This document shows, in pieces, positions 1 through 8,189 of a DNA stretch of 26,243 nucleotides. Positions within the stretch are counted from its first letter, which is position 1. Each line of letters opens with the position of its first letter. The stretch lies in assembly GCA_018671635.1 (NCBI GenBank), contig JABHHG010000207.1, positions 1 to 26,243 on the forward strand, in the 5' to 3' direction. Under the pieces are notes generated by a model. That model was not told the origin of the DNA. It was given only the letters and a program-made list of their open reading frames with translations, and did no database searches. The translations under genes were made by a program, and so were the position numbers. This DNA comes from Fidelibacterota bacterium. GTDB lineage: Bacteria; Fidelibacterota; Marinisomatia; SCGC-AAA003-L08; D37C17.

Positions 1-1
1 C

Positions 2-3000
2 ATAACAACATTGGCCACCAGCACCATTAACAGCGCCACCACCACAATCATCAAAACAATCTACAACCGCCATACCACCACATTCATTATTACAATCAAA
101 CTCTGCAGTACCATCACATACACCTAAACAATCCTCCACTGCCATGCCACCACATTCACCATTACAATCAAAAGAATAATAGCAATCTGATTCAAATACA
201 GCAGACGGATCATAGTTACATGCAGCCATATCCATACAACCAAATCCAGTATAGCATTCACCCAAGGTTAGATCTAATGCAGCACCAGCAGAATCAGATA
301 AAATAGCATCTGCTAAACAAATATCGCCATCATAAGAATCGAAAGCAATATTAACAAGAGCTGTATTGCTTGGAGGTAGTTGACCCCCAGTGATATTAAA
401 ACCAACTACAACTGACCCACCACCACTTACACTAAAACCATTAGCCTCAGCAGATCCACCGGTGGCAGCAGTAATATTTATACCATTTATATTAAACTGG
501 AAGCCTGACACAGGCTCAGAGTTATTCATTACTACATCCAATGTGCCACCCATCAAGTCTACATTAGCTAGAGATAGAGAAAATCCATCTGCAATACAGT
601 TGGCTGGATCTGTTTCAGTACCATTACATGCACCACAAACATCTTCCTCTGCATCACCATCACACTCACCGGCACAATCATACTCTGATGAACCTTCACA
701 AACGCCAGCGCAATCTTCCATCGCCATTCCACCACATTCACCAGCGCAATCAAATTCAAAGGCACAAGAGCCATCATCATATGTGGCATCCATACTATAG
801 TTACATGCGGAATCATCCATACAACCTGGCGTACCTGAATAACAGTCACCTAATGAAGTTGTGATAGATCCACCTTCTGAATCTGACATTACTGCTTCAG
901 CCAAGCATATCTCAGGCATTGGAGAATCAAATGTAACACTTACCAAAACTCCCTCACCTACAGGCACTGTTGCACCAGTCATTGAGAATCCAAGCACGGT
1001 TGAACCGCTAGCTGATAGCATGAATCCAGCATCGGTAGCAGAACCACCAGTGGCACTTGTAATATTTAAACCTGATAGATCAATTTGAAATCCACCTAAT
1101 TCAAGCTCATTCACCATATAAATATCCATAGTACCAGCAGAAGTATTTACATTTGTAAGTGATAAATTAATACCTAAACATGAAGAGCCATCACCATCAC
1201 ATACACCACACTCATCTTCCATGGCCATTCCACCACACTCACCTAAGCAGTCCAAATCTGCAGTACAATTTCCATCACAATCATAATTGTCTTCAGGATA
1301 ATCACAGTCACCCTCATCACCATAGTTACATGCATCCATATCATCGCACGTTGGAGGTGGAGGTGAGCCATCATCGTATGTAAACCCTAAATCAGATCCA
1401 GTAGCATCTGAAATTGTTACACCACTTAATCCAGTTGGCATACCAGCCAAGTCAAGAGTTAGCAATACACTTGGATCTCCCGGAGTAATGGTTGCACCTG
1501 TCAGTGAGAACCCAAGAGCCGTACTGCCACTGGCTGAAACCATAAAGCCGGCTGCAGTTGCATCACCACCAGAAGCACTATTTATAGTAGCACCATCTAC
1601 CATGAACTGGAAACCACCAATAGGGTCAGTTGTCCAGTAACCTACGTCATACGTACCGTCCTCATTATCCACTAACCAAAGCGTATTAGGTTCATCACCA
1701 ACTACACCCTCTCCGCCACCGTCATCACCACCACAGCCAAGTGACTCAAAAATTTCCATGGTTTCCGCATCACAATCATCTAAACATTCACCTTCACTAG
1801 CATTTTCATAAAAATCACAAAATGCCTCAACGCTATCACCAGGATCTGCACCTTCCCATCCTTCGCAATCTAAAATGCATGCTGGAGGTCCATCTCCATC
1901 CCCACCAGCAACTGTTATTGTGCCAACCATACCCATACCTGCATGAGGTGTACATTCATAGTTATAAATACCAGGTATATCAAATGAAAATGAATAACTC
2001 CACCCATCATCCGACGCTGAACCACTATAAAATGACTCAGGGTTATCAGGATAAGTGTCAGTCGAACCATCTACATTATGAAAACCACCCATATTTACCC
2101 ATTGAACTGTCTCACCCACCTCAATCTCTAAATTTGCTGGAGAAAATGAATTACTATCTCCGCCAACATCAACTACATAGTCAGCGCTTCCCTCAAATGC
2201 TTCATCGCAATTATCTGCAGCGATACACTCAACACAAATATCTACAAGCATGGTTATTTCTGCATCGTCACCTGTACAATCATCTAAGCAAGGATCTCCA
2301 TCCCAGCCTGACAATACATTGCAGAATACAACAGCATCATAAGCATCCACTATAAGCTCTACATCAGGGCAATCCATAATACATTCAGGTGGACCGTTAT
2401 TATCATTACATTCATTTTCATCACAAAAATCATGGCACTCTTGAGTATCACCATAATCATAACAGGCATCATGGCATTCATCACATTCATTACCACCATT
2501 ATCATCACAATCTGCGTCATTCCATTGCCATTCGAATACATCATCACCAACCTGGTAACAACCCTGCTCAGTATTGTGGCTATCAGCATCACAGAAAGTG
2601 CCATCCCATCCATAGCCATTATCTAGGGCATATTGTTCACATTCTCCTGGAGATGAAATTTCTGGATAAAAAGTACCATAGCCATCACCAGAACAGTAGC
2701 CAATCGAACCATCTAATTCGGGATTATAATTGTCTTCACAATCATCCCAACAACTACCACCATTAACTCCAGCGTCTAGATTTTCATTAAAAAAATTACA
2801 AACGACCTCAAAACAATTTACTTGATCTGGGTCATCGATACATGCTTCTGCAACTGCATCATAACCCGCACAATCATCTATACACTCAGGTGGCCCATCT
2901 GACCCTTCTACGTAATAGGTAAAATCTATAGCTATGCCACTAACATCTGAAATGGTTAATGATGTAAATCCTACAGCATCACCACTTAGAACTAAGTTTA

Positions 3001-3406
3001 TCATAGTTCCACAAGGACCAAAAGTAGACCCTGTCATTGAGAAGCCAAGAACCATATCACCACTTGTTGAAATCATCATTCCTGCACCCGCAGCATCGCC
3101 ACCACTTGCACTATCTACGGTAGCTCCAGCAACTCTAAACTGGAAACCCCCAATATCTGAAGAAGAGTTATAAACAACTGTTCCATCTGAGTTTAATAAA
3201 ATATTATCTACGGGCAGATCACACCCATCAGCTACATCTCTACCACTTAATAGATTAAATTGAAAATCATCGATAGCAGTATCAATTATATTATTTGCAG
3301 CCCATGAGCTATTATTGCTACCTTGAAAATCAGACCAACTAGCAAATAGTGAGCTGACCAATAAACATGAAATAAATAGTTTAGTTATTTTTGTGAATGT
3401 TGACAT
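2..3406 (-). CDS. Very large secreted multidomain protein (cohesin-like, Cys-rich and cupredoxin modules), C-terminus outside window
   Basis: One frame is open from the ATG at 3406 to the left edge (1,135 codons, no stop), so the gene is partial. GGAG lies 5 nt upstream of the ATG. The N-terminus is a signal peptide (KLFISCLLVSSLFA, cut near residue 22). Visible modules in order: cohesin-like repeat 1 (about residues 68-168), six-Cys module A (171-238), a Cys/His/Asp-rich stretch (about 298-338), six-Cys module B (338-391), a cupredoxin (about 408-502), six-Cys module C (506-558), cohesin-like repeat 2 (about 573-680), an ACNY-type acidic Cys module, cohesin-like repeat 3 (about 743-857), another CNY module with ECGGMAMEDCAGVC-type repeats, and cohesin-like repeat 4 (about 940-1054). 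The composition (Asp, Asn, Gly, Ser, Cys; little Lys/Arg) fits an extracellular Ca-binding, disulfide-rich protein. Overall function is unknown; adhesin, scaffold or surface redox protein are all possible. I am sure of the reading frame and domain types, not of the role. Confidence 0.9.
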   Translation of the reverse strand, partial: MSTFTKITKLFISCLLVSSLFASWSDFQGSNNSSWAANNIIDTAIDDFQFNLLSGRDVADGCDLPVDNILLNSDGTVVYNSSSDIGGFQFRVAGATVDSASGGDAAGAGMMISTSGDMVLGFSMTGSTFGPCGTMINLVLSGDAVGFTSLTISDVSGIAIDFTYYVEGSDGPPECIDDCAGYDAVAEACIDDPDQVNCFEVVCNFFNENLDAGVNGGSCWDDCEDNYNPELDGSIGYCSGDGYGTFYPEISSPGECEQYALDNGYGWDGTFCDADSHNTEQGCYQVGDDVFEWQWNDADCDDNGGNECDECHDACYDYGDTQECHDFCDENECNDNNGPPECIMDCPDVELIVDAYDAVVFCNVLSGWDGDPCLDDCTGDDAEITMLVDICVECIAADNCDEAFEGSADYVVDVGGDSNSFSPANLEIEVGETVQWVNMGGFHNVDGSTDTYPDNPESFYSGSASDDGWSYSFSFDIPGIYNYECTPHAGMGMVGTITVAGGDGDGPPACILDCEGWEGADPGDSVEAFCDFYENASEGECLDDCDAETMEIFESLGCGGDDGGGEGVVGDEPNTLWLVDNEDGTYDVGYWTTDPIGGFQFMVDGATINSASGGDATAAGFMVSASGSTALGFSLTGATITPGDPSVLLTLDLAGMPTGLSGVTISDATGSDLGFTYDDGSPPPPTCDDMDACNYGDEGDCDYPEDNYDCDGNCTADLDCLGECGGMAMEDECGVCDGDGSSCLGINLSLTNVNTSAGTMDIYMVNELELGGFQIDLSGLNITSATGGSATDAGFMLSASGSTVLGFSMTGATVPVGEGVLVSVTFDSPMPEICLAEAVMSDSEGGSITTSLGDCYSGTPGCMDDSACNYSMDATYDDGSCAFEFDCAGECGGMAMEDCAGVCEGSSEYDCAGECDGDAEEDVCGACNGTETDPANCIADGFSLSLANVDLMGGTLDVVMNNSEPVSGFQFNINGINITAATGGSAEANGFSVSGGGSVVVGFNITGGQLPPSNTALVNIAFDSYDGDICLADAILSDSAGAALDLTLGECYTGFGCMDMAACNYDPSAVFESDCYYSFDCNGECGGMAVEDCLGVCDGTAEFDCNNECGGMAVVDCFDDCGGGAVNGAGGQCCY
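1733..2896 (-). repeat. Three copies of a six-cysteine module in the large secreted protein
   Basis: Copies lie at 2693-2896, 2234-2395 and 1733-1891. Shared pattern: GPP-[EA]-C-I-x-D-C, then 15-24 residues, then C-[ND]-x-[FLY], then 8-17 residues, then C-[LW]-D-D-C, then 12-14 residues and a sixth Cys. Copies B and C are closest (FCN/FCD and CLDDC); copy A has a longer middle with two extra cysteines. Six conserved cysteines suggest three disulfides in an exported domain. I do not recognise a named family. Confidence 0.7.
1902..2185 (-). other. Cupredoxin (plastocyanin/amicyanin-like blue-copper) domain inside the large secreted protein
   Basis: About 95 residues (roughly 408-502) read as a small copper-binding beta-sandwich: FSPANLEIEVGETVQWVN, then FHNVDGS, then YNYECTPHAGMGMVGTITV. 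A type-1 copper site needs His, Cys, His and Met, and all four are present in the family order: His443 (codon 2078-2080), Cys485 (1952-1954), His488 (1943-1945) and Met491 (1934-1936), giving C-x2-H-x2-M. The long stretch between the first His and the Cys is Ser/Asp/Tyr-rich, and the domain sits directly between two six-Cys modules. The domain call is firm; whether it transfers electrons or only binds copper cannot be told. Confidence 0.88.
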
Positions 3407-3430
3407 CTTTTCTCCATCGTTATTAATTAA

Positions 3431-3459
3431 ATTACAAAATTAAATTGCAAATTTTTCAA
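3431..3459 (-). promoter_or_regulatory. Candidate promoter of the large secreted protein
   Basis: Reading leftwards, TTGAAA (3454-3459) and TGTAAT (3431-3436) are separated by 17 nt, and the start codon follows 24 nt after the -10. The stretch is very AT-rich, so chance matches are easy. An overlapping TAATTTTG fits the Bacteroidetes -7 consensus, but the TTG spacing does not. Confidence 0.3.
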
Positions 3460-3553
3460 ATATAACCGACAAAATCTAGCCTGCCGGGCTTTAAAATTAC
3501 AAAATTTTTCACACTAATAGTCTTTTTTTTTGTGTCGAGATGTTACAGGACGG

Positions 3554-4717
3554 CTACACCACCTTAGACAATGCATTATTTATATCCATCAAAAGGTCAT
3601 CTACATGCTCAATACCTACTGACAATCTTATAAGCCCATCCGTGATCCCTAATTCTACTCGAATTTCTTTAGGAATTGATGCATGCGTCATAGTTGCAGG
3701 ATGACATACCAAACTCTCCACACCACCCAAACTTTCCGCAAGGGGAAAAATCTCTAAACCCTTCACGAACTGACGCGCATTTTCTACACTGTTTAATTCC
3801 ACAGAAAGCATTCCGCCATAACCCGGTTTCCCATGTGGATTCAACTGTTGACGCGTGGCCAATTCAAATTGAGGATGTGACGGTAGTCCAGGATAATAAA
3901 TATTCTTAAACTTCCCTGAATCTTCTAATTTTTCTGCAAGACGCATTGCATTATGGTTATGAGATTCCATTCTCACAGCCAAAGTCTTAAGTGCTCGCTG
4001 GGTCAGCCAACAATCAAATGGACCTGGAACTGCCCCCACAGACATTTGAATAAAATGTAACCGATCCATAATTTCAGAATCACTGCCAATCACCACGCCA
4101 CCAATCACATCACTATGTCCATTGATATATTTTGTGGTACTATGCATGACTAAATCGGCACCCAATGAAAGTGGACGTTGATAATAAGGTGACATAAATG
4201 TATTATCTACAACCAATAAAAGGTTATTCTTTTTTGAAATCTGAGAAACAGCTTCTATGTCCGTCAATTGCATCATGGGATTTGTAGGCGACTCAATCAC
4301 AATCATCTTTGTATTAGATGCAACCGTAGCCTGCACTAATTCTGAATCTGAGGTATCAATCCATGAAGAAGATAGCCCCATATCCTCCATTATTTGAGTC
4401 AATAGTCGATATGTACCACCATAAACATTTCCAGAAAGTATCAAATGGTCACCCTGTTTTAAAAGGGTGAAAATGGCTGACATTGCCGCCATCCCAGAAG
4501 CAAACATGGCTGCATCAGCCCCACCTTCTAATGAAGCAATGGTTTTCTCTAATGCATTACGAGTAGGATTACCTGCACGGGAATAGTCGTAAGTATATTC
4601 CCCAAATTCTTCCTGCTTAAATGTGGATGTTTGATAAATAGGTAATGATACAGACCCATATAATTCCTCTGGTTTTTGACCAACATGAATGGCACGTGTT
4701 TCAAATTTCTTTTTCAT
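3554..4717 (-). CDS. PLP-dependent trans-sulfuration enzyme (cystathionine gamma-synthase/gamma-lyase family)
   Basis: Cys/Met-metabolism PLP enzyme of fold type I, 387 residues from the start chosen here, the usual size. Visible signatures are YSRAGNPTR (PLP phosphate and substrate contacts from the neighbouring subunit), VVDNTF (Asp171, pyridine nitrogen), STTKYINGHSD with the PLP lysine at about Lys196, and SLGGVESLVCHPATMTH near the C-terminus. Family members make or cleave cystathionine, or cleave methionine; the motifs do not separate synthase from lyase, so substrate is left open. I start at the ATG at 4717, not the in-frame ATG at 4735: GGAG lies 7 nt upstream of 4717, the TAA of secA overlaps this ATG by one base (TAATG, translational coupling), and family proteins begin KFETRAIHVG. 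The 4735 start would overlap secA by 19 nt and lacks a Shine-Dalgarno. It is the last gene of the secA run. Confidence 0.93.
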   Translation of the reverse strand: MKKKFETRAIHVGQKPEELYGSVSLPIYQTSTFKQEEFGEYTYDYSRAGNPTRNALEKTIASLEGGADAAMFASGMAAMSAIFTLLKQGDHLILSGNVYGGTYRLLTQIMEDMGLSSSWIDTSDSELVQATVASNTKMIVIESPTNPMMQLTDIEAVSQISKKNNLLLVVDNTFMSPYYQRPLSLGADLVMHSTTKYINGHSDVIGGVVIGSDSEIMDRLHFIQMSVGAVPGPFDCWLTQRALKTLAVRMESHNHNAMRLAEKLEDSGKFKNIYYPGLPSHPQFELATRQQLNPHGKPGYGGMLSVELNSVENARQFVKGLEIFPLAESLGGVESLVCHPATMTHASIPKEIRVELGITDGLIRLSVGIEHVDDLLMDINNALSKVV

Positions 4718-7700
4718 TATGTTGCTCCATGACATTTTTTATATTTCTTTCCACTTCCACATGGGCATGCATCATTCCGTCCCACCTTATCTTCTACATG
4801 TACAGGCTGAACCCTTTGCTGAGGTTGACGCGGCGCGCCACCACCTTGAGGCGGTGCAACGAAACCAGGAGCCGGTGCTTCGTCATGTTGCATTTTCATA
4901 TTTTTTGGCATGTTCTGTGGAGCTTGAGTAGTTCGTTCATTCAAATGAGAAATATTCGTTCTAAAAATTCTTTTTAATGTTTCACGATTAGTATCAATCA
5001 TCATCTCGGCAAACATACCGAAACCTTCTTGCTTATATTCGATAAGCGGATTTTTTTGACCATATGCTCTCAATCCAATTCCTTCTCGGAGTTGATCCAT
5101 TGCATATAAATGTTCGCGCCATTTTTCGTCGATAGTTCTCAACAATACATATTTCTGAAAGCGATCGAACATACCATCTTCAGAAGAATCTCGTTTGAAT
5201 GAAAGTATGGAATGCGCCCCTTGACGAATCAAATCTTTCAATTCTTCAGATGAATCAATCTTTGTGTCTTCAGCACTAATATCTAATGAAAATGCATTGA
5301 GTACATCTTGACTTAACGATGCCCAATCCCAATCTGTAGGCTTATCCATACTGCAAAATTCAGCTTCAAGTTGATCTAAATATTCTGATAAAATTGATTC
5401 AATTTCAGGAGAAATTTCGTCACCATGAAGTGCAAAATCACGACGGTTATAAACGATTTCTCGTTGTTGATTCATTACATTATCATATTCAAGTAAATGC
5501 TTACGAATTCCAAAATTTCTGCCTTCAACTTTTTTCTGTGCACGCTCAATAGATTTTGTTACCATAGAATGGGTAATCACCTCTCCCTCTTCAACGCCCA
5601 TTCGGTCCATTACTTTGGCAATGCGATCAGAATTAAAAAGACGCATCAAATCATCTTCCAAACTAAGGAAAAATATTGACTCACCTGGGTCACCTTGACG
5701 TCCAGATCGACCCCGAAGCTGGAGGTCAATTCTACGAGATTCATGACGGCCTGTTCCTAATATAAATAGACCCCCATTTTCTTTCACGCCTTCGCCCAAT
5801 TTAATATCGGTTCCACGCCCCGCCATATTTGTGGCAATGGTAATTGCGCCATTATGACCCGCACGGATAATTATTTCTGCCTCTTTTTGATTCTGCTTGG
5901 CATTCAATACATTATGCGGAACTTTCTGACGACGAAGCATACGAGAGAGCGTTTCAGATTCTTCAACAGAAGTGGTACCTACCAATAGGGGTTGTCCCTT
6001 ATGAAATAATTCCTGAATCTTTTTAATAGTGGCATTATACTTTTCACGTTTAGACCGATAAATTATATCTTCATGGTCTTGACGAACAATTGACGTATTC
6101 GGAGGAATCTCCACCACATCTAACTTATAAATTTCCATAAACTCATTGGCTTCTGTGGACGCTGTTCCCGTCATACCCGCCAATTTATCATACATCCTAA
6201 AATAATTTTGGATGGTAATTGTGGCCATCGTTTGTGACTCTTTTTCAATAATCACATTCTCTTTTGCCTCTAATGATTGATGTAGTCCATCACTGAAACG
6301 ACGCCCATGAAGCACCCGTCCAGTATGTTCATCAACAATTAAAACCTTGCCTTCTTTCACAATATAGTCCACATCTTTTTCAAAGAGTGAATATGCTTTC
6401 AATAATTGATTAATTGCATGGATGCGATCGCTCCGCTCAGCGTGTAAAGATTGAGCATCCTCTTTCTTTTTTAGAATATCGGTTTTAGAAATATTGGGCG
6501 TATTTTCAATCTCATGGAAGATTTCGCCTAAATCTGGAATTACGAAATTTTCTGGTTCTGATGGAGATAAATATTCACATCCCATTTCTGAGAGATCAAT
6601 AATATTTGAACGTTCATCTATACTGAAATATAGGGCTTCATCAAGTTCAGGCAATTTTTTATCACGGATGTACTCACTCTCCATTTTCATTACCATCTGT
6701 TGAGTGCCCTGCTGTTGAAAAATCTTCAATAAGCGACGATTCTTTGGTCCACCTCTTTGTGCCATTAACAATTTAATCGAGGCTTCTCGATCATCTTCAC
6801 CTAATAATTTTTCAGCATCTGAAACAAGGGTATTCACCAACAACGTTTGCTTCTTCAGCAAACCTTCAATACTATTACGCCATTGCGTATATTGCTGATT
6901 TCCGGGGGCATCAACTTGCCCTGAAATTATAAGTGGGGTTCTGGCTTCATCTACCAAAACTGAATCAACCTCATCAACAATGGCAAAAGCATGGCCTCGC
7001 TGCACTTGATCTTCAGGAAGTACAGACATATTATCTCGTAAATAATCAAATCCAAATTGACTATTTGTGCCATAAGTAATGTCATATTCATACATTTTCT
7101 TACGATCTTCACTACCCATTTGATTAAGAATACAGCCTACGCTAAGTCCCAGAAAATTAAATAAAATTCCCATCCATTGGCTGTCACGTTCGGCCAAATA
7201 ATCATTTACCGTAATAACATGCACGCCTCGTCCAGTTATGGCATTGAGGGCAATGGGAAGGGTGGAAACAAGCGTTTTGCCCTCACCGGTTTTCATTTCA
7301 GCTATTCGGCCTTGATGGAGTACAACGCCCCCAATCAACTGAACATCATAGTGAACCATTCTCCACGTTTCTTCAATGCCCATCATTTTGAAAACGGTGC
7401 CATCGAGTCGACGAGATACATCCTTAACTATGGCAAATACTTCAGCCATTTTATCATCTAAAAAAGTCTGTTCAACTTTTAAAATTTCATCATCAAGATC
7501 TGAATCTTTTAATCCCTCAGCAATAAACGTGGTTTTTGAGGATTCAATCTTATGCTTTAAATCATCTTGAATGCTTATGAAACGTTGCTTTATGTCATCA
7601 TCAGACAGTGTTTCGAATGATGGATATATTGCGTTAATCTCATCCACAAATGGATATAGCGTCTTTAAATCCTTATCAGATTTTCGACCAAAAATTTTAG

Positions 7701-7725
7701 TGACTATTTTCCCAAATACTGACAT
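4717..7725 (-). CDS. secA: Preprotein translocase ATPase SecA
   Basis: SecA is the cytosolic motor ATPase that drives unfolded preproteins through SecYEG. All landmarks are present in 1,002 residues: Walker A in MKTGEGKT (about 143-151), DEVDSVLVDEARTPLIISG (from residue 251), the TNMAGRGTDI helicase motif, and a C-terminal zinc/SecB-binding tail with CPC at 987-989 and Cys998-His999. It is about 100 residues longer than E. coli SecA; extra residues lie after LIISG and in the preprotein cross-linking region, as in many FCB-group SecAs, and a Pro/Gln/Gly-rich linker precedes the zinc tail. The ATG is 2 nt after the nusB stop; its upstream Shine-Dalgarno is weak (GAGATATAA), suggesting coupling to nusB. 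It is surely involved in exporting the secreted proteins in this window. Confidence 0.98.
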   Translation of the reverse strand: MSVFGKIVTKIFGRKSDKDLKTLYPFVDEINAIYPSFETLSDDDIKQRFISIQDDLKHKIESSKTTFIAEGLKDSDLDDEILKVEQTFLDDKMAEVFAIVKDVSRRLDGTVFKMMGIEETWRMVHYDVQLIGGVVLHQGRIAEMKTGEGKTLVSTLPIALNAITGRGVHVITVNDYLAERDSQWMGILFNFLGLSVGCILNQMGSEDRKKMYEYDITYGTNSQFGFDYLRDNMSVLPEDQVQRGHAFAIVDEVDSVLVDEARTPLIISGQVDAPGNQQYTQWRNSIEGLLKKQTLLVNTLVSDAEKLLGEDDREASIKLLMAQRGGPKNRRLLKIFQQQGTQQMVMKMESEYIRDKKLPELDEALYFSIDERSNIIDLSEMGCEYLSPSEPENFVIPDLGEIFHEIENTPNISKTDILKKKEDAQSLHAERSDRIHAINQLLKAYSLFEKDVDYIVKEGKVLIVDEHTGRVLHGRRFSDGLHQSLEAKENVIIEKESQTMATITIQNYFRMYDKLAGMTGTASTEANEFMEIYKLDVVEIPPNTSIVRQDHEDIIYRSKREKYNATIKKIQELFHKGQPLLVGTTSVEESETLSRMLRRQKVPHNVLNAKQNQKEAEIIIRAGHNGAITIATNMAGRGTDIKLGEGVKENGGLFILGTGRHESRRIDLQLRGRSGRQGDPGESIFFLSLEDDLMRLFNSDRIAKVMDRMGVEEGEVITHSMVTKSIERAQKKVEGRNFGIRKHLLEYDNVMNQQREIVYNRRDFALHGDEISPEIESILSEYLDQLEAEFCSMDKPTDWDWASLSQDVLNAFSLDISAEDTKIDSSEELKDLIRQGAHSILSFKRDSSEDGMFDRFQKYVLLRTIDEKWREHLYAMDQLREGIGLRAYGQKNPLIEYKQEGFGMFAEMMIDTNRETLKRIFRTNISHLNERTTQAPQNMPKNMKMQHDEAPAPGFVAPPQGGGAPRQPQQRVQPVHVEDKVGRNDACPCGSGKKYKKCHGAT

Positions 7726-7727
7726 AT

Positions 7728-8189
7728 TTATATCTCGAACTTAATTAAACCTTTTAGTGAATCATTATATACAGAATCTAAAATTCCATTTACAAATCGG
7801 CTACTATCATCTGTGCTGAATATTTTTGCAATCTCAACGCCTTCAACAATTGATACTTTTGGAGGTACACTGTCTTCGTGAAGCATTTCAGAAATTTCTA
7901 ATCTTAAAATAAGTTTATCCATTAATGACACACGTTTCATTTCCCAATTTTTTAGCCGAGCCTCAATCAGACCATCAGAACTTTCTCGATGGTCAATTGC
8001 CAATCGAGTCAGTTTTCCACCATAGGTAATTACATCTGCAGATGGAGATTCCTCTAGCTCTTCAACAATAGTTGCAATGGCATTCCCGGGTTCAGTCTCC
8101 GCAACTTCATGCGCATAAAGTGCTTGCAATGCGATGACTCGTGCCAAACGCTTCTCTTTTCGTGTCATATCTTCGAATGATTTATCCAC
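7728..8189 (-). CDS. nusB: Transcription antitermination factor NusB
   Basis: NusB binds boxA RNA with NusE (S10) in antitermination complexes on rRNA operons. The 153-residue product has the all-helical family signature: RLARVIALQALYAHEV at the N-terminus, LKNWEMKRVSLMDKLILRL in the middle, and PPKVSIVEGVEIAKIFS followed by FVNGILD near the end. The longest start is a GTG at 8189 that overlaps the leucine dehydrogenase stop region by 8 nt. An ATG at 8168 (MTRKEKRLARV, 146 aa) matches the usual NusB N-terminus at least as well; neither has a clear Shine-Dalgarno, so the start is uncertain and coupling is likely. nusB directly before secA couples general gene-expression and secretion functions in one transcript. 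Confidence 0.95.
   Translation of the reverse strand: MDKSFEDMTRKEKRLARVIALQALYAHEVAETEPGNAIATIVEELEESPSADVITYGGKLTRLAIDHRESSDGLIEARLKNWEMKRVSLMDKLILRLEISEMLHEDSVPPKVSIVEGVEIAKIFSTDDSSRFVNGILDSVYNDSLKGLIKFEI

Larger units (their letters stand above)
246..3205 (-). repeat. Four cohesin-like domain repeats in the large secreted protein
   Basis: Four copies of a beta-rich module of about 100-115 residues lie at about 2902-3205, 1368-1688, 838-1180 and 246-588. All share GGFQF (or GFQI/GFQF), then [TN]-x-[ST]A[ST]GG[DS]A, then an LGFSMTGAT-like strand, then a hydrophobic strand and a [IV]SD segment. This fits the cohesin/carbohydrate-binding-like fold (strand, short turn, GFQF strand) that occurs widely in secreted proteins. 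Copies 3 and 4 have an added CLA-x-A... DCY/ECY cysteine pair that copies 1 and 2 lack, suggesting two sub-families or an older duplication. Assignment to cohesin is by pattern only. Confidence 0.65.

Noticed and set aside
60..260. Spaced repeats such as CCACCACATTCA...TTACAATCAAA, CRISPR-like at first sight
   Set aside because: They are the DNA of repeated CNGECGGMA-type protein modules, in frame and of unequal spacing.
2359..2766. His-rich reading frames on the plus strand (and similar ones over 600-2400)
   Set aside because: They are antisense shadows of the Asp/Asn/Cys-rich minus-strand gene, whose single open frame, signal peptide and domains explain the DNA.
3478..3490. Hairpin AGCC-TGCCG-GGCT after the trans-sulfuration gene as a terminator
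   Set aside because: Only a 4-bp stem and a short T-run; too weak to call.
4718..4735. Upstream in-frame ATG for the trans-sulfuration enzyme
   Set aside because: No Shine-Dalgarno and a 19-nt overlap with secA; the ATG at 4717 has GGAG and a TAATG junction.
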